Shown here: positions 1 through 8,865 of the stretch, in pieces | Layout of the letters: every line of letters begins with the position of its first letter | Position numbering within the stretch: position 1 is the stretch's first letter | Source: Bacillus albus | Lineage (GTDB): Bacteria > Bacillota > Bacilli > Bacillales > Bacillaceae_G | NCBI RefSeq assembly: GCF_001884185.1 | Contig: NZ_MAOE01000033.1 | Coordinates: forward strand, 1-64,000 | DNA length: 64,000 bases | Direction of reading: 5' to 3' | Made by a program: the position numbers and the translations under genes | The notes under the pieces: generated by a model | The model's database searches: none | Seen by the model: only the letters and a program-made list of their open reading frames with translations | What the model was told of the DNA's origin: nothing

Positions 1-19
1 TATCCCCTAAAGAATTTAG

Positions 20-106
20 GGAACAAGTGGTTTAGGTGTTTTGATTGGTGTCCCATTTTCGGGGGTCACTTCAATTATAGCGGTTTTTTATTATAAAATT
101 GACTAA
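20..106 (+). pseudogene. possible C-terminal fragment of a membrane protein
   Basis: A 28-codon open stretch rich in Gly, Val and Ile (motif GVLIGVPFSG) ends at TAA and reads like the last membrane segment of a protein. Stops lie just upstream in the same frame, and another frame (ending in EFREQVV) runs into the window from the left. It may be the tail of a frameshifted gene that begins outside. No start codon is visible and the reading is weak. Confidence 0.2.
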
Positions 107-209
107 TCTTTAAAAATCACAAGAAAACCCGTTCGTTTAACATTTACATGGATAAGCAACAATTCACTCATTCCTTTCGTATATTATCTCAAAAAGGAGT
201 GATTCCCCT

Positions 210-434
210 ATGCATTGGCAACAAAAAATACAATACTTAATTGGACGCCCTATCGGTATTTCCTTCATTAATGGGCAAGGAACTTCTGGTGTATTATGTT
301 CGGCACATGATGGTCAATTATATGTGTATGAATACCTTTACCAAGCTCAGTTCGCAATGAAGCATTATGATTTTAGACAAATTCAAGATATACATGCCTT
401 TCCGAATTGCCCACATCAGAATCATCTTTATTAA
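210..434 (+). CDS. small conserved hypothetical protein (74 aa)
   Basis: The ATG follows an AAAGGAG site at a good distance. The predicted product is a soluble 74-residue protein with a segment (IGRPIGISF, then NGQGTSGVL) that resembles the short beta-strand pattern of small SM-like or DUF2642-type Bacillus spore and coat-associated proteins. That resemblance is only a guess. It has no membrane segment or signal peptide. It is convergent with the DltD gene, and a shared terminator hairpin lies between them. Function unknown. Confidence 0.6.
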   Translation: MHWQQKIQYLIGRPIGISFINGQGTSGVLCSAHDGQLYVYEYLYQAQFAMKHYDFRQIQDIHAFPNCPHQNHLY

Positions 435-464
435 AAAGGGAACAGCTTATAGCCGTTCCTTTTT
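433..464. terminator. bidirectional terminator
   Basis: An inverted repeat (AAAGGGAAC paired with GTTCCTTT, loop about 9) with A and T runs on both sides sits between two convergent genes. Confidence 0.6.
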
Positions 465-472
465 CTCCACAC

Positions 473-1654
473 TTATTTCTCAGTATAAAAGTTTTGCACT
501 GCTTCATCAAAGTAAATCCAGCCTTTCCAGCCTAAATGAATTGTATCTTTTAAGAAATACTTATCATATTCATGCCCAGAGAAATCAACTACTGGGTATC
601 CTGATTTTTCAACTTGTTCCCTAACTTTTTTATAATACACTTCACGGCGTTCTTTAGGGAAACCAGCGTAATCATACCACGGTCCGTTTACAGGTACAGA
701 AATAAAGAGTGGCTTAACATTTTTTTCTTTAAAAATATTTAAAACAATTTGTAAGTCATCATATTCTGGTGATTCTTCATACGATTCATTTGCTCTAAAG
801 TTTTTTAAACCTTTTAATTTTTTCTTTAAATTATGTTTATAGAAATACGGATTTTCAATTCCGAATGAGTTTGTGGTAGATTCCGCTTTCCCTTCTTCTT
901 CCGCATGTTTACGTGCATCTACCCAAGATATTGAACGTAGTCCCACATTAGTTTTTTCTTTCATCGGCTCAATCTTAAATATGGAGTTAAATAAATCTCT
1001 ATGATCTAAAATATTTCGATGCATATAAGCAAGTGGTTTGACTAAACCTGCTTTTATGTTATGTTTCGTATCATTATATACAATACCTTCTAATGAATTT
1101 TTTAATATATCATCTTCTTGAACAACTTTATAATCTAATAGTCGTTTCGCAATTTGCTTCTTCATTTCAACATTTATTTTATCATTAAAAATAAAATGAT
1201 ATGCTTGTTGCTTAGAGAAATTATTCGTAAAATCCCCCTGTGATACCCCAGTCTTTGTAAACCATTGTGGTGATAAAACAAAGACTACCTTTTTACCTTC
1301 TAATCCATCCATAGTAGACGTCATATTTAATATATGAGCTAAACTTTGCGTACCGCCAATCCCCATTAAATATGGCGTAAAACCTGCCGGATTTACTTTA
1401 AAGTAATTAGATGGGTGATATGCATCCATTCGTAAAAATTCAGATGAGCCATACATCGGTAAATACTGCGAATTCTCTAACATTTTTTGCTGTAAGAAAA
1501 CCCCTTGTAATTTTTCTTTTTGTAAGGAAGTTGCCGCATCTTCTACCTTCTTATCACTAATAAGTGATAAGAAACTTTTCGATGGGATTAATATGATAAT
1601 GAAAAAAAGCACACACGCTAAAATTATGGGTCCGAAAGCATGCTTCATTTTCAT
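473..1654 (-). CDS. dltD: DltD-family protein, stand-alone paralogue
   Basis: The product is 393 aa with one N-terminal membrane anchor (about residues 8-25) and an extracellular domain, the architecture of DltD, which takes part in D-alanylation of lipoteichoic acid. The catalytic Ser block is present (YGSSEF, about residue 69-74), as is the C-terminal Asp-His block (DTIHLGWKGW, about residues 370-379). Usual DltD length is about 390-400 aa, so it looks intact. In Bacillus dltD normally closes a dltXABCD operon. Here no dltA, dltB or dltC precedes it: 440 non-coding bases lie upstream, then a peptide-binding lipoprotein. It is therefore probably a second paralogue working on its own or with the main dlt products encoded elsewhere. 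The start ATG follows GAGGAAGAG. Confidence 0.85.
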   Translation of the reverse strand: MKMKHAFGPIILACVLFFIIILIPSKSFLSLISDKKVEDAATSLQKEKLQGVFLQQKMLENSQYLPMYGSSEFLRMDAYHPSNYFKVNPAGFTPYLMGIGGTQSLAHILNMTSTMDGLEGKKVVFVLSPQWFTKTGVSQGDFTNNFSKQQAYHFIFNDKINVEMKKQIAKRLLDYKVVQEDDILKNSLEGIVYNDTKHNIKAGLVKPLAYMHRNILDHRDLFNSIFKIEPMKEKTNVGLRSISWVDARKHAEEEGKAESTTNSFGIENPYFYKHNLKKKLKGLKNFRANESYEESPEYDDLQIVLNIFKEKNVKPLFISVPVNGPWYDYAGFPKERREVYYKKVREQVEKSGYPVVDFSGHEYDKYFLKDTIHLGWKGWIYFDEAVQNFYTEK

Positions 1655-2094
1655 CGTCTCTTCCTCTTTCTCTCGCTATTAAATTGTAACCCTTGTTTTT
1701 GACACGTCATTTTTTTCTCCTTTTTCTCTATACATGTTCCATTCTATTTATCTATTATATACATGTATGTATTTCTTTCCTTGTCCTATTAAGTCCTATA
1801 CAAATAGCACAAGAAAATGTTTCCATAGAAACACGTTAATTATACAAGATTCTACATAAATTTCACACTGGAATTTTAGTAATAATTTTATTTTTAAACA
1901 GTGAAAAAACATATAAAATGTCTATAATCCATCAGATGATGAATTAAATTCAAAATAAGATACGTCCACTATAATCAACATCATTCCCTTCCAAACACTA
2001 TTTATAGCCTAGTAAATCATACCACAAACTATATATCTAACTTTAAATAAGAAAAACAGACTATCACACATGTGAAGTCTGTTTCTCCATACTT
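1655..2094. other. non-coding stretch upstream of dltD
   Basis: AT-rich sequence without a convincing ORF. Its right end holds the terminator of the peptide-binding lipoprotein gene (2052-2084). The rest must contain the promoter of the stand-alone dltD, but no clear consensus was recognised. Confidence 0.5.
2052..2084 (-). terminator. terminator after the peptide-binding protein gene
   Basis: AAACAGACT pairs with AGTCTGTTT around a loop of about 13 bases, just after the stop codon at 2095. Confidence 0.6.
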
Positions 2095-3717
2095 TTATTT
2101 TTGTACATCTGCCCATTTTAAACTTGTCGCTGGACCGAATTGATGTACATATAAATCTTTCACATATGGCTTTTGTAAGTACGATAATCCGCGCTGGAAT
2201 ACTGGTGCAATTACTGCGTCATCAAGTAACATTTTCTCAGCATCTTGCATTGCTTTCCAACGAGCTTTTTCATCATTACCTAATTCTGTTTTAATCTTCT
2301 TAATTAACGCATCATATTCAGGGTTTGCATATTCTGTGTTGTTCACACTGCTTCCAGAAAGAAATACTTCTAAATAAGTCATTGGATCTGGATAATCCGG
2401 TAACCAGCGTGATAATGACATTTCATATTCTTTTTTCTTCTCTAACGCTAGTTTTTGCGTATGCGGTTGTAATTTTACATTTACCTTTAAGCCTGGTAAG
2501 TTTTTCTCTAACTCTTCTTTAATGTATTCCCCTACTTTTTTGAAGTTTTCTAAGTCATAGTTTAATAACTCAAGCGTCACTTCATTTGTACCTGTTTCTT
2601 GCTTCGCCTTTTCCCAATATTCTTTTGCCTGTTTTACATCAGTTTTATTAAACTCACCTGCCGTACTTCTAAAGTCTTTTTTATCTGGCCCTTTTAAGAA
2701 CCCTTTCGGTACGTAATAGTTCGCCGCTACCGAACCATCATTTAAAAACGAAGTCGCAAGCCCTTTCTTATCAAACACTGTACTCAGCGCAAGACGTGCA
2801 TTTTTATTTTTAAGAATCGGTACATTTTCATTGAATCGGAAGAAGTACATAACCGGATCTGTATATTGTTTAAGCTCTTTATTATTTTTATATTTATCTA
2901 CGAATTCTGTTGAAATGACAGCTCTATCAACTTTATCTGTTTCATATAAATTTACCGCAGTTGAAATTTCTTTTACAATTTGATAGTTTATTTCATCTAG
3001 CTTCACTTCTTTTTTATCCCAATACTTATCGTTTTTCTTCATTGTAAAACTCGCTTCATGCTTCCACTCCGATAATGTAAATGGCCCGTTATATACCGCT
3101 TTATTTGCTTCTAATCCGTATTTATCACCTTGTTCTTTCGCATATTTTTCGTTAATTGGATAGAAGGACGGTAAAATAAGTAGTTTTGTAAAATACGGTA
3201 CAGGATGTTCTAACTCTACAACGAACGTTTTATCATCCTTTGCTTTTACTCCTAATTCCTCTAACCCTAGCTGTTTCTTATTTATTTTCTCCGCATTTTT
3301 CACATCGTATGCAATGTATGCATATTGAGAAGCTGTATCCGGATTAATAAGTTGCTTCCAAGCGTATACGTAATCTTGTGCTGTTACTGGGTCTCCGTTA
3401 GACCATTTCGCATCACGCAAGTGGAATGTATATGTTTTCCCATCTTGACTCACTTCATATTTTTGTGCTCCAGCTTCAATCACTTCATCATTTTTCGATA
3501 AACGAAATAATCCTTCCATTACGTTATTTAAAACGTTAAACGATACTGCATCTGTTACTTTCCCTGAATGTAAAGAAGGGATTTCACCCGTTTCTAGTAA
3601 CTGTAATACTTTTTTCTCATCTTTCGGCTTTGTCGTTATTTTTTCTTTTGCGCAGCCAACTAAAAATGAAGAAGCTAATAAAGTACTAACTAATGAGTAA
3701 CGAACAACTTTTTTCAT
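2095..3717 (-). CDS. peptide ABC transporter substrate-binding lipoprotein (OppA/DppE family)
   Basis: This 540-aa protein has a lipoprotein signal (MKKVVRYSLV start, lipobox LVGC with Cys22) and the full SBP_bac_5 fold typical of OppA/MppA/DppE. Such proteins capture oligopeptides outside the membrane for an ABC importer. It lies 20 bp downstream of the NlpC/P60 endopeptidase and the dipeptide epimerase on the same strand. That makes a cell-wall tripeptide or dipeptide (L-Ala-gamma-D-Glu-mDap) a likely ligand, as in the ykfABCD-dppE region of B. subtilis. No permease or ATPase genes follow, so it would have to use a shared Opp/Dpp translocator. The terminator follows the gene directly. Confidence 0.9.
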   Translation of the reverse strand: MKKVVRYSLVSTLLASSFLVGCAKEKITTKPKDEKKVLQLLETGEIPSLHSGKVTDAVSFNVLNNVMEGLFRLSKNDEVIEAGAQKYEVSQDGKTYTFHLRDAKWSNGDPVTAQDYVYAWKQLINPDTASQYAYIAYDVKNAEKINKKQLGLEELGVKAKDDKTFVVELEHPVPYFTKLLILPSFYPINEKYAKEQGDKYGLEANKAVYNGPFTLSEWKHEASFTMKKNDKYWDKKEVKLDEINYQIVKEISTAVNLYETDKVDRAVISTEFVDKYKNNKELKQYTDPVMYFFRFNENVPILKNKNARLALSTVFDKKGLATSFLNDGSVAANYYVPKGFLKGPDKKDFRSTAGEFNKTDVKQAKEYWEKAKQETGTNEVTLELLNYDLENFKKVGEYIKEELEKNLPGLKVNVKLQPHTQKLALEKKKEYEMSLSRWLPDYPDPMTYLEVFLSGSSVNNTEYANPEYDALIKKIKTELGNDEKARWKAMQDAEKMLLDDAVIAPVFQRGLSYLQKPYVKDLYVHQFGPATSLKWADVQK

Positions 3718-3737
3718 TTAAAAACCCCCTCTACTTT

Positions 3738-4739
3738 TTAAGGTAAGTAACGACGAGCACCAGCGTATTCTTCTATATATCCTGGTGTATTGAGCGGTAT
3801 AATCTCTACTGATCTTTCAGCTCTCGGCGAGTGAATCATATTTCCGTCACCAATATACATCCCCACATGATGAACACTACCTTTTCCTTGATCATGTGCA
3901 AAGAAGATTAAATCTCCTTTTTGTAAATTCTCTTTATCAACTGCAACTCCATTTCTCGATTGCGGACCTGAATCTCGCGGAATTGTAATACCGTGTGATT
4001 TATAAATTGTATGTGTAAATCCAGAGCAATCAAATCCGAATCCACTTGTACCAGCCCATATATACGGTAATCCTAAAAACATTTTCCCTGTGTTTATTAG
4101 ATCATCGGCCTCCGGAGTTGGAATATCATTTTGAGAACGGTAAACCGTGCCATCATTTTTTCGTAGCCAAGCTTTCTGTCCATTTGGTAACAAGACGCGA
4201 TATGAAATCGTATCTTCATTAAGTAACGGCAATCGCGTATTATAGCTCACTTCAAGCGATTTATGTTTTTCAGAAGGATTTATATATAAAATGGCCGTCG
4301 GTTTCGTTACTAATACGAAAGGTTCATTTGTTTTATCTGCAAATTCTTGATTATATGTTAACTGTTTTTCAGGCATCCATCCTGGGTAACCCTCTTCATT
4401 TCGAGGTGTCGGCTGACCATGGACTAACACTTTCACCCAGTCCCCTTTTTTATCAACAACTGTTACTTCTTGACCTAATAGCGCTTGCGTTTCTAATTTA
4501 TTTGCATTTGTTAACCAAAGTTTCTCATCAAGCGTCATTGATTTCGTCCACTTCCACAAATCAACTGGATTTGTAGCGCTCGGTGCATCAATTGGTCGTA
4601 ATGAATCAGGTGCGGTCCAAAGTGTCGCGGCAGATACATCGATAAACGCCTTACTATCTTTCTTCTCTTCAGCATTTGCTGATGTAAACGATGAAAATAT
4701 AAATAAAGTTGTTAAAAATGCAGTTCCTACTTTTTTCAT
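3738..4739 (-). CDS. ykfC: gamma-D-glutamyl-L-diamino acid endopeptidase, NlpC/P60 family
   Basis: The product has 333 aa with a signal peptide (cleavage near ANA-EE, residue 23), two bacterial SH3-like domains (about 30-205) and a C-terminal NlpC/P60 domain. The catalytic Cys is Cys238 (FDCSG), followed by the His motifs VHHVGMYIG and MIHSPR. The size and Cys238 position agree with the B. cereus YkfC enzyme of known structure, which trims the gamma-D-Glu-mDap bond in free murein peptides carrying an N-terminal L-Ala. It sits between the dipeptide epimerase and the peptide-binding lipoprotein, so the three form a murein peptide recycling unit. The start follows an AGGGGGA site. Confidence 0.93.
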   Translation of the reverse strand: MKKVGTAFLTTLFIFSSFTSANAEEKKDSKAFIDVSAATLWTAPDSLRPIDAPSATNPVDLWKWTKSMTLDEKLWLTNANKLETQALLGQEVTVVDKKGDWVKVLVHGQPTPRNEEGYPGWMPEKQLTYNQEFADKTNEPFVLVTKPTAILYINPSEKHKSLEVSYNTRLPLLNEDTISYRVLLPNGQKAWLRKNDGTVYRSQNDIPTPEADDLINTGKMFLGLPYIWAGTSGFGFDCSGFTHTIYKSHGITIPRDSGPQSRNGVAVDKENLQKGDLIFFAHDQGKGSVHHVGMYIGDGNMIHSPRAERSVEIIPLNTPGYIEEYAGARRYLP

Positions 4740-4778
4740 ACATATCCCCCTTAAAAGATAGTTTACTAGTCTTTTTTC

Positions 4779-5831
4779 CTAAGATTTACTATTCACTGTC
4801 GATTGAAGGTTTACCTTTGACCCAGAATAAGTCATGCCTTCTGGTTCTTCCATTAACCAAAGCGGCGCATCGAGATCGAAGTAATGAATATTAGGGTGGG
4901 CAGCTGCTAAATGAGCTACAGCACTAACAGAAAGTGAGGATTCCATCATACTTCCGACCATGCATTTTACACCAGCTGTTTCGGCGATATCGGCAATACG
5001 CCACGCTTCACGTATGCCACCACATTTCATTAATTTAATATTGAGCAAGTCTGCATATCCTCCTTGAACGATTTTCAATGCATCACCCGCTGAAAATATG
5101 CTTTCATCTGCCATAATTGGCGTTTGTACATGATCTTTGACGTACTTTAATCCATCCCAATCTTTCGCATGTACAGGTTGTTCAATAAATTCAATATTCA
5201 AATTACTATTTTCCATCTCTTTAATGATAGTAACCGCTTCTTTTGGATTCCACCCTTGATTTGCATCTAATCGTAACGTCGTATTTTTTGGTACGCTATT
5301 TCGAATCGCTTCAATACGTTCTAAATCTAAAGGAGCAGATTTCCCCACTTTAATTTTTAAAGTTTGAAATCCTTTTTCTACATGCTGCTTTGCCTCTTTT
5401 GCCATAATGAAAGGTTCATCTACACTAACGGTAATATCTGTATGAATTTCTTTCTTCCCGCCTAATAATGCGTAAAGTGGAACGTTTTGATATTGACAAT
5501 ACACATCATACAAAGCGATATCTACCGCCGCTTTTGCACTTGAATTTCCAATACAACTCATTTGAATGTTCTGTAGTAACTGCTGAAATTGAATAATATC
5601 TTGATCAATTAAGCAGGAACGCATTGGCCCTAAAATGGCTTCTTCAATCCCGCTTGCGAAATCACCCGTAATAACTGGCGTTGCAGCTGCAGCACCTTTG
5701 CCAACAATCCCTTCATTTGTATGAATAAATACATCTATACTTTCTATTTCGGTTACGGTACGAAGAGCTGTTTTAAACGGTGTATGAAGCTTAACACGTC
5801 TACGATTTACTTTCACATCTGTAATTTTCAT
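4779..5831 (-). CDS. ykfB: L-Ala-D/L-Glu epimerase (enolase superfamily)
   Basis: A 350-aa enolase-superfamily protein with a capping domain and a barrel. The catalytic Lys motif (LKIKVGK, about residue 160), metal ligands Asp (LRLDANQGW), Glu (FIEQPV) and Asp (IMADES), and the second Lys (LNIKLMKCGG) are all present. This is the signature of dipeptide epimerases that convert L-Ala-D-Glu to L-Ala-L-Glu. It is first in the operon with the YkfC-type peptidase (40 bp gap), whose product it would use. The chosen start, ATG at 5831, follows AAAGGATGAACAAT; the upstream ATG codons are too close to that ribosome-binding site. Confidence 0.9.
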   Translation of the reverse strand: MKITDVKVNRRRVKLHTPFKTALRTVTEIESIDVFIHTNEGIVGKGAAAATPVITGDFASGIEEAILGPMRSCLIDQDIIQFQQLLQNIQMSCIGNSSAKAAVDIALYDVYCQYQNVPLYALLGGKKEIHTDITVSVDEPFIMAKEAKQHVEKGFQTLKIKVGKSAPLDLERIEAIRNSVPKNTTLRLDANQGWNPKEAVTIIKEMENSNLNIEFIEQPVHAKDWDGLKYVKDHVQTPIMADESIFSAGDALKIVQGGYADLLNIKLMKCGGIREAWRIADIAETAGVKCMVGSMMESSLSVSAVAHLAAAHPNIHYFDLDAPLWLMEEPEGMTYSGSKVNLQSTVNSKS

Positions 5832-5954
5832 ATTGTTCATCCTTTCGTTGTCTAACAAAGTGGAACTTTAATCTTTAAAAACAAATTATGTTTTTACGTA
5901 CAATTCATTTCCTCTTTCACTTACTTTCAATGCAATAGATTAATGTGAAATAAA

Positions 5955-5992
5955 AAAATCCAGCCATAAGAAGATTCTTACGGCTGGATTTT
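5955..5992 (-). terminator. terminator of the DUF3870 gene
   Basis: AAATCCAGCC pairs with GGCTGGATTT, with the stem extended by TAAG/CTTA, directly behind the stop codon at 5995. Confidence 0.7.
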
Positions 5993-5994
5993 GT

Positions 5995-6321
5995 CTAGGA
6001 ATGTGTAGACAAAGCAGCGATTTGATTATATTTTTTCTGCGCATCTTTTAATGCTACAAGTAGTGCCTTTTGAGACGAACCGAAATAACGATCTTTTATT
6101 TCCATTACTAACGTTGGATCATTAATATTTTTATGTAGAAATAAATATTTTACGAATTGAGATGTTAATGCAATTGTCGCTGAGCAATCTGCATCTACAA
6201 TTTCCCCAGTTTCCTTAACAAGCACAAACGCTACAAAATAGCTTTTAAACTTTTCAGTAATGGGATTATTTTGAGGTGCTTTCGCATCCCCTACGACATA
6301 AATTGTATTTGAAGCATACAC
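5995..6321 (-). CDS. DUF3870 domain protein
   Basis: A 108-aa protein. The block YVVGDAKAPQNNP near the N-terminus and the DADCSAT motif followed by a helical C-terminus are what I recall of DUF3870, a family of small cytoplasmic proteins from firmicutes without known biochemical role. The start is GTG behind AAGGAAG. It is a single-gene unit between its own terminator and the DivIC-like gene. Confidence 0.75.
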   Translation of the reverse strand: MYASNTIYVVGDAKAPQNNPITEKFKSYFVAFVLVKETGEIVDADCSATIALTSQFVKYLFLHKNINDPTLVMEIKDRYFGSSQKALLVALKDAQKKYNQIAALSTHS

Positions 6322-6548
6322 AGCTATCTTCCTTTCTAATACAGGATAACGGTTTTCTTAATAGTCGTATGAGTGATTAACTCAACGTTGATTAAAAAAT
6401 GTATCCGCTTACCTTGTATTATAATACAATTGACAGAATTTTAACAACATTTATTTCGGTATATATTCCATAACTATAAAAACAGCTCCCACTCTTCATT
6501 TTTACAGTATGTGATTGTTTCTTGTACCATGCCATTCATACATGAAAA

Positions 6549-6572
6549 AACAGTTAGCGATCGCTAACTGTT
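6549..6572 (-). terminator. terminator of the DivIC-like gene
   Basis: Perfect palindrome AACAGTTAGC-GATC-GCTAACTGTT directly after the stop codon at 6581. Confidence 0.6.
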
Positions 6573-6580
6573 CTATTACA

Positions 6581-6937
6581 CTACTTCGGCAACACAAATA
6601 TAGTTTCATTTGACTTAGAAAACTGATATTCTTTTCTCGCAAACTTCAAAATTTCTTCCTCATCGTCTGTTAAATTTTCTATGTTAGTCTTTAAAGACGC
6701 CTCATTTTTCTTTAAAGAAACCAATTGTTTTTTTTGATTCGTTATTGTATCTTTTTTTTCTACAATTATTTCTTGTTGTTTCGTTAAAATAAATTGAACG
6801 TACAAAGTAGCCGCTGCAATAAATATAAACATGAATATAAATCGCCTTAGTTTTTTCTTATTAATTGCTCGATTCTCATTAGACTGTAATAGTTGTTCTT
6901 GTATATTAGGAACATTTATTCGCTTGAGTTTCCTCAT
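6581..6937 (-). CDS. DivIC/FtsB-like septum formation protein (paralogue)
   Basis: 118 aa with a short basic cytoplasmic N-terminus, one membrane segment (about residues 31-49), a coiled-coil linker (about 52-90) and a C-terminal block with YQFSKSNETIFVLPK. This layout matches DivIC, the FtsL partner of the divisome. The housekeeping divIC of Bacillus lies near spoIIE and yabR; none of these neighbours is present, so this is likely a second copy. It is transcribed alone from an AGGGGGA site. It could also be a general DivIC-domain protein without a role in vegetative division. Confidence 0.75.
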   Translation of the reverse strand: MRKLKRINVPNIQEQLLQSNENRAINKKKLRRFIFMFIFIAAATLYVQFILTKQQEIIVEKKDTITNQKKQLVSLKKNEASLKTNIENLTDDEEEILKFARKEYQFSKSNETIFVLPK

Positions 6938-7331
6938 TATGAAATCCCCCTAACACATATATTTTCACTACCGTCGGCATGATCTCTTACTAACTTAAAT
7001 TCTATTCTTATAAAATAAGCTCCTTCACAAAAATATCTCACAAATAAACCAATTAAAGATAGAATTCGACGACATTTCCATATTTGCATTGAATTTTTTT
7101 ATGTATGCTGCCATAAAATAGTAGTTTCTGTTATTCTTTTTCTACTATTGTAGAAGAGTTTTTTTACATACGAAATTTCTCCTTATAATAACATGCTTAC
7201 AAGGAGAAAAAGATAAATTGTCGTATATTCGCTAAAACTGAAATTACTGTTTCTGAACTAAAGTTTTGAGCATTGATCACCTGTTATGAAACTTTGCTAA
7301 ATAAAAAAAGCCCCAATTGGGCTTTTTTATT
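6938..7331. other. non-coding stretch
   Basis: No convincing ORF. It contains a weak inverted repeat (TTCTCCTT paired with AAGGAGAA, about 7169-7211) of unknown meaning and, at its right end, the terminator of the PfpI-family gene. Confidence 0.45.
7304..7329 (-). terminator. terminator of the PfpI-family gene
   Basis: AAAAAAAGCCC-CAATT-GGGCTTTTTT, directly after the stop codon at 7332. Confidence 0.75.
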
Positions 7332-7922
7332 TTACAAATCAATATCATATTCCATGCTTTTGGCTGTTTCCTCAGCAACCTCCACACCTAACAAATTTTT
7401 TACAATATAAAATGACATGTTAATACCAGCTGAAATACCTGCCGATGTAATAATGTGTCCTTCATCTACAAATTTCACATTCTCCATTACTTCTACATTC
7501 GGAAAATCTTTTTTGAAAGTTTGAATACTAGCACAATGCGTTGTTGCTTTTAAATTTTCCAGTAAACCAGCTTTCGCAAGTAATAGCGCTCCAGTACAAA
7601 CTGACGTCATTAGCTTTACTTCTTTCATTTGCTGACGAACCCAATTTATTATAATATCATTTTTCACTTCATTTTCCCGAACGCCTTTACCACCTGGAAT
7701 AATTAAAATATCAACTGGTGGTAAATCCTCAATACTATAATCCGGCTTTACCTTTAATCCGTTTCTTGCTGTAATCATTTCTCCATTTTGACTGACTGTA
7801 TAAACAGTAAATGGTTTTTTCTCGTCTGCTTCGGTTACAGAAAAAACTTCAAACGGCCCCGCAAAGTCTAAAACCTCTACCTCATTAAATAAAAATATAC
7901 CTACACTCCACTTATTTATCAT
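7332..7922 (-). CDS. DJ-1/PfpI family protein
   Basis: 196 aa, a single class I glutamine-amidotransferase-like domain. The nucleophile elbow is SVCTGALLL with Cys109, and the upstream Glu lies in DFAGPFEVF (about residues 19-27). Members include isonitrile hydratases, glyoxalase-III-type chaperones and the sensor half of AraC regulators. No DNA-binding domain is fused here. The exact reaction cannot be told. The gene is alone on its strand with its own terminator. Confidence 0.85.
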   Translation of the reverse strand: MINKWSVGIFLFNEVEVLDFAGPFEVFSVTEADEKKPFTVYTVSQNGEMITARNGLKVKPDYSIEDLPPVDILIIPGGKGVRENEVKNDIIINWVRQQMKEVKLMTSVCTGALLLAKAGLLENLKATTHCASIQTFKKDFPNVEVMENVKFVDEGHIITSAGISAGINMSFYIVKNLLGVEVAEETAKSMEYDIDL

Positions 7923-8172
7923 ACATTCACTTCCTGTTTTAAATGTTGTAAAAGGTGCTCGTATCCTTTTTCTAATGCAATATCATATACTGCTATCCCA
8001 TCTTTCAAAATATTTAAGTATACTCTTCTATATGTTCTATTGATTATGATATTTTCCTGTTAAAATATCAGTTTACATAATAATATTATCTAGATAAAAT
8101 CTATCTTTTATTTTAAATATTAAAATTTTCTGTTAAAATAAAATTAATCATGTTTAATACGGAGGAGAAATT

Positions 8173-8604
8173 ATGTTACAAGTAATGCCTTTAAATAGAG
8201 AAGACTATGATTTAATTACAGCTGCTGAAAGAGTCATTGAAAAAAACTATAAATACGGCCGTCATCATATCGGTTCCGCTGTACGAACTAAAACGGGTAA
8301 TATTTATGCAGCAGTGCATGTTGAAGCAAATGTTGGAAGAATAACAGTTTGTGGTGAAGCTATGGCGATTGGAAAATCTATTTCAGAAGGTGATCATGAA
8401 TTTGATACCATTGTAGCGGTCGCTCACCCACACCCCCATGAAGATATAGAAAAATGTTGGGTTGTTGCTCCATGTGGTATGTGTCGAGAATTAATAAGTG
8501 ATTACGGAAAAAATACGAACGTTATACTTTCATATAATGGTGAACTTGTAAAATGTAACGTAATGGAATTATTACCTGAAAAGTATACAAGCGACGTAGA
8601 ATAA
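8173..8604 (+). CDS. cytidine deaminase-like enzyme, blasticidin-S deaminase type
   Basis: 143 aa with the zinc-dependent deaminase motifs: Cys60-Gly-Glu62 (TVCGEAMAIG) and Cys101-Gly-Met-Cys104 (APCGMCREL). Segments such as AVRTKTG, HVEA-VGR-TVC and FDTIVAV-HP closely follow what I remember of Bsr, the blasticidin-S deaminase first found in a B. cereus isolate. Free cytidine deaminases (Cdd) have different flanking sequence. The role is therefore probably deamination of blasticidin S or a related cytosine nucleoside antibiotic. The family usually has Ala between Cys and Glu, so Gly61 is a small deviation. A GGAGGAG site precedes the ATG and a terminator follows. Confidence 0.85.
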   Translation: MLQVMPLNREDYDLITAAERVIEKNYKYGRHHIGSAVRTKTGNIYAAVHVEANVGRITVCGEAMAIGKSISEGDHEFDTIVAVAHPHPHEDIEKCWVVAPCGMCRELISDYGKNTNVILSYNGELVKCNVMELLPEKYTSDVE

Positions 8605-8644
8605 TCATTCAGACTTTCAATATACTAAATAATATTATTCCAAT

Positions 8645-8681
8645 AAAAAAACAATCCGTTTTTAAAATGGATTGTTTTTTT
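8645..8681 (+). terminator. terminator of the deaminase gene
   Basis: AACAATCC pairs with GGATTGTT and is followed by a T run, 40 bases after the stop codon. Confidence 0.7.
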
Positions 8682-8865
8682 ATTTCTTTTTTATGCAGTT
8701 TATTTTATTTTTCTATTTCCAATAATAATTTCATTTTCATTAATAAAAATGAAATCCAAATATTCAAGTACGAATTACGGTTCATTTTTCATTTGAAAAC
8801 TAAAACACCATTTATCCTTACATTCGAAAATCATAAATGTAAATCTTCTAAAATCAGCAGTGTTA

